A stretch of DNA of 64,000 nt from positions 1 to 64,000 of the forward strand of contig DUZU01000003.1 of NCBI GenBank assembly GCA_013349285.1. Direction: 5' to 3'. Position numbers and translations under genes: made by a program. This document shows, piece after piece, positions 27,629-38,830 of this stretch (positions within the stretch are counted from its first letter, which is position 1; each line of letters begins with the position of its first letter). The notes below the pieces were generated by a model. It saw only the letters and a list, made by a program, of their open reading frames with translations, did not search any database and was not told the DNA's origin. Origin of the DNA: Deltaproteobacteria bacterium (GTDB lineage Bacteria; Desulfobacterota; Desulfobulbia; Desulfobulbales; Desulfurivibrionaceae).

Positions 27629-28309
27629 ATGCAATCTTTTTTGCTCGAAAATATCGAAGCTTTTTTCAACCTGTTGATGGCGGGATTATTCCTCTATTGG
27701 TACTGCAACGATAACTATGAAAAACTGCACAAAAATAAATGGGTGCTGACCGGCTTCATCCTCTGGACCACCTTGGCCGGCAACTCCTTCTACGGCTCCC
27801 AGCTAAAGGCGAAAAATTACCAAATCCCCAACATTGAGGAAACCGAGACAAGTTTTGCCGGCAAAGGGCAGTTCACCTGGGATGACACCATCCATAAATC
27901 CCGCGACGGCTATGCCATCTTGATTCCCAAGGGCTTTACCTATGTGCCGGAGAACCATGGCCCCATCTCCCTGATCGCCAAACGGCAATCCTCCCGCGAC
28001 ACCCAATACTCCATCACTGTCTCCAGAATTCAAGCAACCGGTTATCTGCAAAACACCGTAAAACAAGTCGCCGAGAACCTAAAAACAAAACACCACCAAT
28101 TTACCCATCACATCTCCGGCCGGGATTGCGACCTTAAACTCACCTATACCTTCGAGGACCTCAACGGCCAAAACAATGGGGTGATGCGATTTCTCAAAAA
28201 AGGTGATTTTCTATATAACGTCTCGGCAATTGCCAAAACTTTTAGAAAAGGCGATAATGCCGAACTCATTGAACTCGAACAGATCGCCGACTCCTTGGTC
28301 GTCCTGTAA
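27629..28309 (+). CDS. Membrane-anchored hypothetical protein
   Basis: A 226-aa protein with two N-terminal hydrophobic segments (FFNLLMAGLFLYWYC and WVLTGFILWTTLAG) and a soluble domain of about 150 residues beginning near DGYAILIPKGFTYV. The soluble part has the alternating pattern of a PsbP-like or Mog1-type beta-sandwich (IPKGFTYV ... ISLIAKRQ ... YSITVSRI), but no catalytic motif is seen and I do not recognise a family. It lies 131 bp after the rhomboid gene on the same strand; whether they share a transcript is unclear. Confidence 0.7.
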   Translation: MQSFLLENIEAFFNLLMAGLFLYWYCNDNYEKLHKNKWVLTGFILWTTLAGNSFYGSQLKAKNYQIPNIEETETSFAGKGQFTWDDTIHKSRDGYAILIPKGFTYVPENHGPISLIAKRQSSRDTQYSITVSRIQATGYLQNTVKQVAENLKTKHHQFTHHISGRDCDLKLTYTFEDLNGQNNGVMRFLKKGDFLYNVSAIAKTFRKGDNAELIELEQIADSLVVL

Positions 28310-28606
28310 CAAGCGTGCCCATTTTCAGGTAAGCCCACCAGATGATCATCGCCGCGAGGCTTACCATCTCTCCCCCTCCCACTCGTGACAAGATCGATTA
28401 ACAAGGCGACCTGCCGTGGCCTTGCCCAATCCCGAAAAATGACCCTGTTTTCGATCTCCCCTCAATCAAATCCGCCCCTCCATTTTTTTTCAGCCCCAAC
28501 CGATATCAACCCAAGGCTTTTGTCAGGAAGCTCTTGCCTATAAAAACTTCGGGGTAAATTGCTAACATCCTTCATAGATTTATAGTAAAATAATAAAGAT
28601 AAGGGC

Positions 28607-28658
28607 GGCGCCGGGACCGCATCGGTAGATGACGAACCTCCCCCTGCGGCCCGGAGCC
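28607..28658 (+). promoter_or_regulatory. Stable GC-rich hairpin in the leader of the kinase-CheR-CheB operon
   Basis: GGCGCCGGGACCGCA pairs with TGCGGCCCGGAGCC (13 bp with one bulge and one mismatch) around a 23-nt loop. Eight T residues follow 9 nt after the stem (28667-28674), and the operon's first start codon is about 30 bp further. This could be an attenuator or a structured 5' leader. I compared it with the c-di-GMP (GEMM) pattern by eye and it does not match. The rest of the gap from 28310 shows nothing I can name. Confidence 0.45.
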
Positions 28659-28705
28659 AATCAACATTTTTTTTACGATAATCTTTTCTCTCAAAGGTGT
28701 TGCCC

Positions 28706-31700
28706 GTGCAACCAGCTAAACCCAGACATGATTATCTTTCCGGCCTCCGCAAGAAATTTTTCTTCTGGTTTCTGACCCTTTCCCTGATTCCCCTCAGCCT
28801 GGTCAGCACCATCAGTTATCTATCATCCAAAGACACCCTGATCGTCGACGCGACAAAACATCTTTCCGCCGCCATGGAACTCAAAAAAGAGTTTATCGAG
28901 GCTTTTTTCGCCGAACGAATAAGCGATTTGGAGCTTCAGGCCCAGCTCGCCACCAACACCGACCTGCTTTCCAAATTAATAACGCTTCACAACTCCCTTG
29001 CCCTCACTGGTAAAAATTTTGTTCAGCACCCGCGCTGGCAGGCCTTGACCGACCCCTTTCAGGCCGACATTCAAAAATTCACCTCGCTGTACGGCTATCA
29101 CGATTTTTTATTGCTGGACCCGGCAGGCAATATCCTATACAGCGTCATGGCCGGCGATGATCTGGGCCGTAATATTTTTTCCGGGCAATTTGCCGGCAAC
29201 CTTTTCAGTCATGCCTGTCGCCAAGCCCTGCAATCAGGGGAAATCATCTTCTCGGATCTGGAACATTTCGATAGCTCCGGAGATGAGCTGGACAGTTTTA
29301 TCGTCAAAACCATCAAGGACAAACATGGCAAAACCCTGGGGCTGATCGCTCTACAAATCCCCATGGAACAAATTGATCAACTCATGCAGAATCGGGTCGG
29401 CATGGGCCGGACCGGCGAAACCTTTCTCATCGGCAACGACCTGATCATGCGCTCTGACTCCTGGAAAGAAAACGGCGGCACCGCCCTTAAAACCAGGGTG
29501 GAGACGGATCTGGTCAACAGCTGGCTGCACCAACACGGCTCAGTTGAAAGCGACACAAAAGACCATTCTCACCATGCGGCAATCCAATATCCCAATCACC
29601 GGGGGATCAAGGTCTTCGGCGTAATTGAAGAACTGACAACCCTTGAAAAATTCGATATCCACTGGGCGGTGGTGGCGGAGGTGACGGCGGAGGAAACCCT
29701 GGCTCTGGTTAACCGGCTTCGCTTGATTACGATCCTGCTTTTGGCCGGAACCGCAATCTGTGTCGGGCTGGCCTCGATCTTCATCGCCGGAGGGATAGTG
29801 GCCCCGATCAAAGATCTTACTCAATGGGCCAGGCTTATCGCCGAGGGAAATCTGACCCCCAAGGAAGGCGCCATACTCGACAACGAGATCGGCGAACTCC
29901 AATCAAGTTTTCAACAAATGGTCATCTCGGTTCAGGGCATAACCGAGGTCTGCGAATCCATCGCGATTGGCGATTTCACAAAACCGATCCCGATCAGGGG
30001 CGAAAATGACAGCCTGGGCCAGGCGGTAACCCAGATGCAAAAAAATCTGCGGGAGGTGGTCCGCCAGGCCGAGGCAATCGCCCAAGGCGATTTTTCGGTC
30101 CAGATTACCCCCTGGTCGGCGGATGACCAGTTGGGTGCCGCCCTGTTGCAGATGACCATCCAACTCCGTGACATGGAAAAGACCAATCGCGAGTCCCTGG
30201 CCAATGCCAACCGGTTGACCGAGCATCTCGACAATCTGCCGACCCCGGTTTTGTCGGTTAATAAAAATTTCAGAATAAACTACATCAACAACGCCGGAGC
30301 CGGCCTTGCCGGCATGGCCCAAAACGAATGCATCGGCAAATATTGCTACAACCTTTTCCCCAATGGCCATTGCCGAACCAAAGAATGCAGGGTGGCCATG
30401 GCCATGCGCAACAAAAGCATTGAAACTGCGGAAACCATGATTTACCAAGATGGATACAATTTGCCGATTCGCTATACCGGCTCCCCGGTTTTCAATGAGA
30501 AAGACGAGGTAGTCGGCGCCCTGGAATACCTTATCGACATCAGCGAGACGAAAACCGCTCTGCAGGCCATTGAAACAGAGAGCTGGATCCAGGCCGGGGT
30601 CGCCTTGGTCAATGACCGCTTACGCGGAGAACAGCAACTGGCCAAGCTCTGCCATAACCTGTTGAGCGCTTTGGCCCAGCGGCTGGATATCCCCATGGCG
30701 GCCATCTATGTCGCGGAAGAAGACAGCCTCAACCTTTTGGCGAGCTACTCATCCTCGGCAAACAATACCCACCGCGAACGGTTCGCGGCGGGTGAAGGTA
30801 TAATCGGCCAAGTCGCCCGGGAAAAACAACTACTGGTCATCGACGAAATTCCCAAAGAGAGTATTCGGCTGGTTTCAGGCATGCTGGAGGCTGCCCCCAG
30901 GCAACTGGTGGCATTGCCGCTTATCTTTGAAGAGCAGATCAAAGGGGTAATCGAACTGGGCGCCTTCAACCCCTTAAATGAGAAAAAATTCGCCTTTTTA
31001 GAGCGGATCGCCTCCCACATCGCCATTGCCATCAACTCCTCCCAATCCAGGGCAAAACTGACCACTCTGCTCAAAAAAACCCAACAGCAGGCGATGGAAC
31101 TCCAAAACCAGCAGGAAGAGCTGCGGGTGACCAACGAAGAACTCGAGGCCCAAACCCAGTCGCTTAAAGAGCGGGAGGCCCAGCTCCAGAGTCAGCACGA
31201 AGAACTGATGGTGGTCAATGAAGAGCTTGAGGAAAAAACCAACTCGCTGGAAGAGCAACGCCATGACATTGAGAAAAAAAACCAGGATCTGGAACACGCC
31301 CGCCTCGACCTGGAAAGAAAGGCTGAAGAGCTGACCCTGGCCAGCAAATATAAATCGGAATTTTTGGCCAACATGTCCCATGAGCTACGGACCCCGCTCA
31401 ACAGTCTGCTGCTGTTATCCAACAATCTGGCCCAGAACAAGGATGGCAATCTCAACGAAGATCAGGTTGAGTCCGCCGAAATCATGTACAACAGCGGCAA
31501 TGACCTCCTGGAATTAATCAATGAAATCCTGGACCTTTCCAAAATCGAGGCCGGCCGGGTCGAACTTAATGTCGCCGACCTCGCCCTGACGGAGTTGGCA
31601 GACCACCTGCGGGACAACTTCCAACCCCTCAGCACGGATAAGGGGCTTAAATTTTCGATTAACATTGATCCCCAGGCCCCGGCCACCATCCGCACCGACC

Positions 31701-33370
31701 GGCAACGACTGGAACAGGTTTTACGCAATTTAATATCCAATGCCGTCAAGTTTACCGACCAGGGCAAGGTGACGGTCGCCATCCGCCCCTTGACCGCGGC
31801 CGAGCAATTGCCCCCCGGTAATCCGGCAATCGGCTCGACCCTGGTTGTTGCGATCAGCGATACCGGCATCGGCATCCCGGCGGAAAAACAGAAGATCATT
31901 TTCGAGGCCTTTCATCAGGTGGACGGCTCCACTTCCAGAAAATACGGAGGCACCGGCCTTGGCCTCTCCATCTCAAAAAATCTGATTACCTTGCTGGAAG
32001 GAGAGCTTACGCTTGTCAGCACGCCCAACCAGGGCTCAACCTTTACCCTTTACCTGCCCTATGCGGTCACCGCGGCCAAGAGCTCCGGACCAGCCGCCGC
32101 GGCCTCCCCGGCGAAACCGGCCTCACCCCCTCTCGCCGTCCGCCGCCCGATGCCGCAAGCCGCCATTGCCGATGACCGGGACAACATCGGGGAAGGGGAT
32201 AAAACCCTCCTCATCATTGAAGATGATCCCAACTTTGCCAAAACCTTGGTCAAACAAGGCCATGAAAAGGGCTTCAAGTGCCTGGCCTCGCCCAATGGCC
32301 ACAATGGCCTGATCCTGGCCGAACAATTTAGACCCAGCGCCGTTATCCTCGACATCAACCTGCCGGACCTCACCGGCTGGGAAGTCCTGGACGCCCTGAA
32401 AAAAAATCCGACCCTGCGCCACATTCCGGTCCACATGATGTCGGTGGAAGAAAAAACATTAGACGCCTATAAGAAAGGGGCGGTGGGCTACCTGCATAAA
32501 CCGGTGAGCCAAAAAGATCTGCACGCGGCCTTTGATCGGCTGGAACATGTCATTGCCAAAGAAATCCGGGAGCTGCTGGTGGTGGAGGACGACATGATCC
32601 TCCGCCGGGAAATCGTCAAACTGGTGGGCAACGGCGACGTCAAAACCACCGCCTTAGCCACCGGCGCCGAAGTAATCCAGGCCCTGAAAGCATCCCGCTT
32701 CGACTGTATGATTCTCGATATCGGCCTGCCGGACATGAGCGGTTTTGAACTTCTGGACAGACTCGAACATGAACAGGATGTCGAGATCCCGCCGGTGATC
32801 ATTTACACCGGCCGGGAATTAACCCGCGAGGAGCATGAAAGTCTTTATCACTACACCGACTCGATTATCATCAAGGGGGTCAAGTCGGTGGAACGCCTCC
32901 TCGACGAGACCTCCCTCTTTCTCCATCGGGCCGTTGACCGGCTGCCGGCCGACAGTCGGAAGATGATCGCCAATCTCTATGAACAGGATGCGATGTTTGC
33001 CGACAAGAAGCTGCTGGTGGTTGACGATGATATGCGCAACGCCTTTGCCCTTTCCAAAATTCTTTCCGATAAAAAAATGGAGATCCTGATCGCCAATAAC
33101 GGCGTCAAGGCCCTGGAGATGTTGGCGGAACATCAAGATATCGATCTGGTGCTCATGGATATCATGATGCCGGAGATGGATGGCTACGAAACCATGGCCA
33201 AAATCCGGAGCCAGGAAAAGTTCTGGAATCTGCCGATCATCGCCCTTACCGCCAAGGCCATGCCCGAGGACAAGGCCAAGTGTCTGGCCGCCGGCGCCAA
33301 CGATTATCTGGCCAAACCGGTTGAAGAAGCCCGGCTGCTGTCCATGATGCGGATCTGGTTATACCGTTAA
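28706..33370 (+). CDS. Giant membrane hybrid kinase: Cache-HAMP-PAS-GAF-HisKA-HATPase-REC x3
   Basis: A 1554-aa sensor kinase. Membrane segments at about 15-37 and 345-370 enclose a periplasmic double-Cache-type sensor. HAMP-like repeats follow (GGIVAPIKDLTQWARLIAEGN, then ITEVCESIAIGDFTKPIP and AEAIAQGDFSVQI), then PAS (515-620, with a Cys-rich CYNLFPNGHCRTKEC patch), GAF (640-790), a long Gln/Glu coiled coil (790-900), HisKA with His in NMSHELRTPLN, HATPase (DTGIGIP, GGTGLGLSI), and three receivers with acceptor Asp residues in AVILDINLPD, CMILDIGLPD and LVLMDIMMPEMDG. The GTG at 28706 is preferred over that at 28697 because AAAGG then has correct spacing. First gene of an operon with cheR 17 bp downstream. 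Confidence 0.93.
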   Translation: MQPAKPRHDYLSGLRKKFFFWFLTLSLIPLSLVSTISYLSSKDTLIVDATKHLSAAMELKKEFIEAFFAERISDLELQAQLATNTDLLSKLITLHNSLALTGKNFVQHPRWQALTDPFQADIQKFTSLYGYHDFLLLDPAGNILYSVMAGDDLGRNIFSGQFAGNLFSHACRQALQSGEIIFSDLEHFDSSGDELDSFIVKTIKDKHGKTLGLIALQIPMEQIDQLMQNRVGMGRTGETFLIGNDLIMRSDSWKENGGTALKTRVETDLVNSWLHQHGSVESDTKDHSHHAAIQYPNHRGIKVFGVIEELTTLEKFDIHWAVVAEVTAEETLALVNRLRLITILLLAGTAICVGLASIFIAGGIVAPIKDLTQWARLIAEGNLTPKEGAILDNEIGELQSSFQQMVISVQGITEVCESIAIGDFTKPIPIRGENDSLGQAVTQMQKNLREVVRQAEAIAQGDFSVQITPWSADDQLGAALLQMTIQLRDMEKTNRESLANANRLTEHLDNLPTPVLSVNKNFRINYINNAGAGLAGMAQNECIGKYCYNLFPNGHCRTKECRVAMAMRNKSIETAETMIYQDGYNLPIRYTGSPVFNEKDEVVGALEYLIDISETKTALQAIETESWIQAGVALVNDRLRGEQQLAKLCHNLLSALAQRLDIPMAAIYVAEEDSLNLLASYSSSANNTHRERFAAGEGIIGQVAREKQLLVIDEIPKESIRLVSGMLEAAPRQLVALPLIFEEQIKGVIELGAFNPLNEKKFAFLERIASHIAIAINSSQSRAKLTTLLKKTQQQAMELQNQQEELRVTNEELEAQTQSLKEREAQLQSQHEELMVVNEELEEKTNSLEEQRHDIEKKNQDLEHARLDLERKAEELTLASKYKSEFLANMSHELRTPLNSLLLLSNNLAQNKDGNLNEDQVESAEIMYNSGNDLLELINEILDLSKIEAGRVELNVADLALTELADHLRDNFQPLSTDKGLKFSINIDPQAPATIRTDRQRLEQVLRNLISNAVKFTDQGKVTVAIRPLTAAEQLPPGNPAIGSTLVVAISDTGIGIPAEKQKIIFEAFHQVDGSTSRKYGGTGLGLSISKNLITLLEGELTLVSTPNQGSTFTLYLPYAVTAAKSSGPAAAASPAKPASPPLAVRRPMPQAAIADDRDNIGEGDKTLLIIEDDPNFAKTLVKQGHEKGFKCLASPNGHNGLILAEQFRPSAVILDINLPDLTGWEVLDALKKNPTLRHIPVHMMSVEEKTLDAYKKGAVGYLHKPVSQKDLHAAFDRLEHVIAKEIRELLVVEDDMILRREIVKLVGNGDVKTTALATGAEVIQALKASRFDCMILDIGLPDMSGFELLDRLEHEQDVEIPPVIIYTGRELTREEHESLYHYTDSIIIKGVKSVERLLDETSLFLHRAVDRLPADSRKMIANLYEQDAMFADKKLLVVDDDMRNAFALSKILSDKKMEILIANNGVKALEMLAEHQDIDLVLMDIMMPEMDGYETMAKIRSQEKFWNLPIIALTAKAMPEDKAKCLAAGANDYLAKPVEEARLLSMMRIWLYR

Positions 33371-33387
33371 CCAAAAGGACTCGTCTT

Positions 33388-34239
33388 TTGAGAGATACCA
33401 ATATTGAGGACATCGAGCTCGAACTGCTGCTGGAAGGTATTTTCCAGCGCTACGGCTATGATTTTCGCCACTATTCGCGGGCCTCGATCAAGCGACGGGT
33501 CAAGCACTTCATGGCAAAATCAGGCCAGGGCAAAATTTCAGAGGTGACCACCCTTGCCCTCCACGATTCTAATTTTTTCCAACAGCTGGTCGAGGATTTC
33601 TCGGTGCCGGTCACCGAGATGTTCCGGGATCCCGATGTTTATCAAGCCTTGCGGGAAAAGGTTCTTCCGAGGCTGGCGACCTATCCTTTTATCAAAATCT
33701 GGCATGCCGGTTGCGCCAGCGGCGAGGAGGTTTATTCCCTGGCGATTTTGTTGAAGGAGGAGGGGCTCTATGAGCGGACCACCATCTATGCCACCGATTT
33801 TAACGAGATCGTCCTGGCCAAAGCCAAACAGGGCATCTACCCCCTGGCCGACGTGAAAAGAAATATTGAAAATTACCGGCGGGCGGGGGGCAAAGGCTCC
33901 TTGGCGGAATACTTTGACGCCCTTTACGATTCGATCATCATGAGCAAAACCATTAAAAAAAATATCACCTTTGCCCGGCACAACCTGGCCATCGACCAGG
34001 TGTTCGGCGAGATGAACCTCATCCTCTGCCGAAATGTGCTGATCTATTTCGACAAAATGCTTCAGGAGCGAGTTCTGCACCTGTTTAACGACAGCATTAT
34101 CCGGGGGGGCTTCCTCTGCCTGGGCAAAAAGGAATCTCTCCAATTCTTTGAGATCTACGAGCATTACAAAGATATTGATAGCTCAAGTAAGATTTATCAA
34201 AAAAAGCAGCGCGAACAACCAGGGTCAGCGCCGCTGTAA
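33388..34239 (+). CDS. CheR-type protein-glutamate O-methyltransferase
   Basis: A 283-aa SAM-dependent methyltransferase. The N-terminal helical domain (1-75, with HYSRASIKRRV) is followed by the SAM domain: HAGCASGEEVYSLAILL (motif I), ATDFNEIVLAKAK (acidic loop), and LILCRNVLIYFD (motif near the active site). CheR methylates glutamates on chemoreceptor signalling helices. No methyl-accepting receptor gene is in the window; the gene sits 17 bp after a giant hybrid kinase and is followed by a REC-kinase-REC gene and cheB, so the target may lie within this operon. It starts with TTG preceded by AAAAGGA. No TPR or receiver domain is fused. Confidence 0.93.
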   Translation: MRDTNIEDIELELLLEGIFQRYGYDFRHYSRASIKRRVKHFMAKSGQGKISEVTTLALHDSNFFQQLVEDFSVPVTEMFRDPDVYQALREKVLPRLATYPFIKIWHAGCASGEEVYSLAILLKEEGLYERTTIYATDFNEIVLAKAKQGIYPLADVKRNIENYRRAGGKGSLAEYFDALYDSIIMSKTIKKNITFARHNLAIDQVFGEMNLILCRNVLIYFDKMLQERVLHLFNDSIIRGGFLCLGKKESLQFFEIYEHYKDIDSSSKIYQKKQREQPGSAPL

Positions 34240-34311
34240 CAGATTATGCGGCTGTGATTAATTATAAAACAACTGCCCATAACGGGCCGAGACCGGTACA
34301 GATAACAAATT

Positions 34312-35877
<1,566 letters not shown>

Positions 35878-35896
35878 CACGAGCCCGGCTGAACCG

Positions 35897-36481
35897 ATGA
35901 ACGATTTCGTAAAATATCAAGCAATCGCCATAGGCGCGTCCGCCGGCGGCCTGGCCGCCCTGGCGGAAATCTTTGCGGCCTTGCCCGAAAATTTCCCCCT
36001 GCCCATCCTGGTTGCCCAACATCTGCACTTCAATCAGGATGATGGTTATTTAAAATACTTTGCCAACCGCACGCTGCTGCCGGTAAAGGACGCGGACGAC
36101 AAAGAGCGGATCAAGCGGGGCCATATCTACTTTGCCCCTCCCAACTATCATCTCCTCGTGGAAAAAGATCAAACTCTGTCGTTGTCCGTTGATCCCCGGG
36201 TAAAATATTCCCGGCCGTCCATCGATGTGCTGTTTGAAAGTGCCGCCGATATTTTTTCATCGCTGCTGATCGGCATCGTCCTGACCGGGGCTAACGATGA
36301 CGGGGCCATGGGCCTAAAGGCCATCAAAGAGCGCGGCGGCCTCGCCATTGTCCAGGCGCCGGCCACCGCAGAGGTTGACTGCATGCCCCGGTCCGCCATC
36401 GCCACGGGGGCGGTTGACCATATTCTGCCCCTAACCGAGATCGGCCCCTTTTTATGCGCATTGGTTACCCCCAAGGACTAA
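35897..36481 (+). CDS. CheB-type protein-glutamate methylesterase (catalytic domain only)
   Basis: A 194-aa methylesterase domain. The catalytic triad is visible: Ser in IGASAGGL, His in LVAQHLH, and Asp in LTGANDDGA; PPNYHLLVE and ATAEVDCMPRSAIATG are further CheB signatures. It lacks the N-terminal receiver of classical CheB, so its control must come from elsewhere, presumably from the free receivers of the neighbouring kinases. It removes methyl groups added by CheR. It is the last gene of the four-gene operon. Confidence 0.92.
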   Translation: MNDFVKYQAIAIGASAGGLAALAEIFAALPENFPLPILVAQHLHFNQDDGYLKYFANRTLLPVKDADDKERIKRGHIYFAPPNYHLLVEKDQTLSLSVDPRVKYSRPSIDVLFESAADIFSSLLIGIVLTGANDDGAMGLKAIKERGGLAIVQAPATAEVDCMPRSAIATGAVDHILPLTEIGPFLCALVTPKD

Positions 36482-36778
36482 GACGCCAGCTGCCCCGGCC
36501 GCGGGTCTGACGAGAGGGCATCACTGAGGATAATTTCCCCCTTTTTTTAATCTTATTCCGGCTAAAGCCGCTCCCGCCGGACTTTACATTAGCTGGCCGC
36601 AGATGAGCGGCAGTCAACTTTTAAAAAATATTAGCGCTGGAAAGTTCAATCTGCAGTACCCTGTCTCGGCCAAATCAGCTTCAACCCGCAAAACAGGGGC
36701 GGATAACTTATCGCAGAAAAAATTTTCTGTTGATCCACTCTTAACAAATTCGCAAGTTCGCAGACTAAGGAGAATATT
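36482..36778. other. Intergenic region, AT-rich
   Basis: About 297 bp between cheB and the YkgJ-type gene. An open frame at 36603-36842 overlaps the YkgJ gene out of frame and has no ribosome-binding site, so it is taken as noise. No terminator of good quality was found. Confidence 0.4.
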
Positions 36779-37099
36779 ATATCATCCGAGATATGTAAAA
36801 AATGCGGGGAATGCTGTAAAAATTATCCCTTTATCGAATTAACCGCCGGTGAAATCAAGTTGCTGGAACTGGCAACAGGACTACCTTTTAAGATGTTTAC
36901 AAACTCAAACGGCAAAAAAGTGGCCGGATATTTTTTGCAATTTCAAAAAAACGGCGCATGTTTTTTCTTAACCGATCATAATGACGGCTATTCATGTCGC
37001 GTATATGAAGCAAGGCCGGGAATCTGTAAAAAATATCCATCCCAAGCCAAAGAGAAAAAATCCTGTGATGCCAACCGGGCGCAATTTATTGCGGGCTGA
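36779..37099 (+). CDS. YkgJ-family zinc/iron-chelating protein with apparent ATA start
   Basis: A protein of about 106 aa. The family's Cys pattern is complete only if translation begins upstream of the track start: ICKKCGECCKNYPFIELT, then GACFFLTDHNDGYSCRVYEARPGICKKYP. The in-frame codons between the upstream stop (36731) and this motif contain no ATG, GTG or TTG. AAGGAG at 36767-36772 lies 6 nt before an ATA (36779) and 3 nt before an ATT (36776), so one of these is the likely initiator. YkgJ proteins bind a metal or an Fe-S cluster through these Cys; function is unknown. Moderately AT-rich. The FAD dehydrogenase follows 21 bp later, probably in the same transcript. Confidence 0.75.
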   Translation: MSSEICKKCGECCKNYPFIELTAGEIKLLELATGLPFKMFTNSNGKKVAGYFLQFQKNGACFFLTDHNDGYSCRVYEARPGICKKYPSQAKEKKSCDANRAQFIAG

Positions 37100-37120
37100 T
37101 AACATAGAAAGGACCTCCCC

Positions 37121-38698
37121 TTGGATCTGATAATCAGCAACCTGCAAATCCCCATTGAACAAGACAGGCTGGATCAATACCTCCTTGCCGCCGCCCAAAA
37201 GATGGAGACAGACCCGAGCAAGATCTCCATCGCCAAGATCATCAGCAAAGCACTGGACCTTAAAAACCAGGAACAATTTTACTACAAAATCACCCTGGTG
37301 GTCACCGTGGCCGACAGCTTCCGCAACCGGCAAAAATACCAGGTTTACGAGCAAGCGCCACCCAACAGCCTTACCGCTACGCCGGCCAAGCAAAGGCCGA
37401 TCATTGTCGGCTTCGGCCCGGCCGGCCTGTTTGCCGCCCTTGAACTTATTGATGCCGGGCTTAAGCCCATCATCTTTGAGCGGGGGAAAAAGATTGAAGA
37501 ACGCACGGTTGACGTAGAAAGGTTTATCAAGGAAAGAGATCTGAACCCGGAATCAAATATCCAGTTCGGTGAAGGCGGGGCCGGTTCATACTCGGACGGC
37601 AAGCTTTTTTCCCGGCGCAACAGCAATACCGGCTATGTGAACCGGGTGCTGCAAACCTTTATCAAATTCGGGGCGCCGCCGGAAATCGAATACATCGGCA
37701 AGCCCCACCTGGGCACCGATGTGCTCTGCACCATCGTCCGCAACATGAGGCTCTACATCTTGGCGCGGGGCGGCGAGATAAACTACAACGCCAAGATGAC
37801 CGATCTGCTGATCGCCGACAGCAGGGCCGTCGGCATTGTCATCAATGGCGAGCAGGAATATCTCGCATCGATGATCTATATCGCCCTGGGCCATTCGGCG
37901 CGGGACACCTTTGCGATGCTCCATGCCAAGGGGGTGGCCATCGAGCAGCGGCCGATCTCGGTGGGGGTGCGCATCGAGCATCCGGCCACCACGATCAACC
38001 TGATGCGCTATGGCAAAAAATACGTGGATTATCCAGGGTTGGGCGCAGCCACCTACTCGCTGAACCACACCAACCGCCAGATCAAACGTGGGGTTTACAC
38101 CTTCTGCATGTGCCCGGGCGGCGAGGTGGTCAATGCCTCCTCCGAGCCCGGCCATCTGGTCTTAAACGGGATGAGCTACTCCCAGCGGTCATCCCCCTTT
38201 TCCAATGCGGCGCTAGCGGTAACCTGCCGGGGCGATGACTATGATTCCCTCAGCCCCCTGGCCGGCATCGAGTTCCAGAAAGAGATCGAGCAAAAGGCCT
38301 TTCAGGCGGGGGGCGGCAACTGGCAGGTGCCGGCCCAGAACCTGATGGATTTTTTAGGCGAAAAAAATTGCGCGGCTCTGCCGGAAAACTCCTATCAGAT
38401 GGGGGTGCACCCGGCGGATATCAAGGATATCTTCCCTGAATTTGTGATCGACGAGCTGGTGGCCGCCTTTAATAAATGGAAAGATGAGGTGCCGTTGTTT
38501 ATCTCCAACCAGGCGATCCTGCTCGGCCCGGAAACGAGAACCTCCTCCCCGCTCCGCATCATCCGCAATGAAAGGTATGAATCGATAAACATCAAAGGCT
38601 TGTATCCCATCGGCGAAGGTTCGGGCTATACCGGCGGCATAACCAGTTCGGCCGCGGACGCGCTCAAGGCGGTCGCAACCCACCTGCGGCGAGAATAG
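37121..38698 (+). CDS. FAD-dependent dehydrogenase (COG2509-type)
   Basis: A 525-aa flavoprotein. Residues 1-85 form a small N-terminal domain typical of this family. The Rossmann FAD-binding motif is IIVGFGPAGLFAALELIDAG (about 91-110), followed by FERGKKIEERTVDVE and NIQFGEGGAGSYSDGKL. The C-terminal part has GLYPIGEGSGYTGGITSSAADAL, the second FAD contact. The substrate of this family is not known; it resembles NAD(P)-type reductases but is an orphan group. The start is a TTG with AAAGGA upstream. It lies 21 bp after the YkgJ-type gene, which could supply or repair its redox partner. Confidence 0.88.
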   Translation: MDLIISNLQIPIEQDRLDQYLLAAAQKMETDPSKISIAKIISKALDLKNQEQFYYKITLVVTVADSFRNRQKYQVYEQAPPNSLTATPAKQRPIIVGFGPAGLFAALELIDAGLKPIIFERGKKIEERTVDVERFIKERDLNPESNIQFGEGGAGSYSDGKLFSRRNSNTGYVNRVLQTFIKFGAPPEIEYIGKPHLGTDVLCTIVRNMRLYILARGGEINYNAKMTDLLIADSRAVGIVINGEQEYLASMIYIALGHSARDTFAMLHAKGVAIEQRPISVGVRIEHPATTINLMRYGKKYVDYPGLGAATYSLNHTNRQIKRGVYTFCMCPGGEVVNASSEPGHLVLNGMSYSQRSSPFSNAALAVTCRGDDYDSLSPLAGIEFQKEIEQKAFQAGGGNWQVPAQNLMDFLGEKNCAALPENSYQMGVHPADIKDIFPEFVIDELVAAFNKWKDEVPLFISNQAILLGPETRTSSPLRIIRNERYESINIKGLYPIGEGSGYTGGITSSAADALKAVATHLRRE

Positions 38699-38784
38699 CC
38701 CGGCCCGGCTCCGGCCCGAAATGAGTCGCCAAAACACCTAACCTTCATCAACCTTACCCCGATTCCATCTAACCCAGATTAAGG

Positions 38785-38812
38785 TTGACGATTACCTGTC
38801 GCTAAATATGAT
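38785..38812 (+). promoter_or_regulatory. Sigma-70-type promoter, copy A of a twin element
   Basis: TTGACG, 16 bp, TATGAT. The same arrangement, and about 60 bp of following sequence, recurs at 42735. It would drive the short ORF at 38831 or a leader transcript toward motB. Confidence 0.6.
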
Positions 38813-38830
38813 ATTTTTCAATGCAATATA

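Noticed and set aside
28595-28680. c-di-GMP (GEMM) riboswitch before the giant kinase
   Set aside because: The conserved GEMM core and tetraloop-receptor pattern are absent; only a simple hairpin is seen.
36603-36842. 79-codon frame overlapping the YkgJ gene
   Set aside because: Out of frame with the conserved Cys motif and no Shine-Dalgarno.
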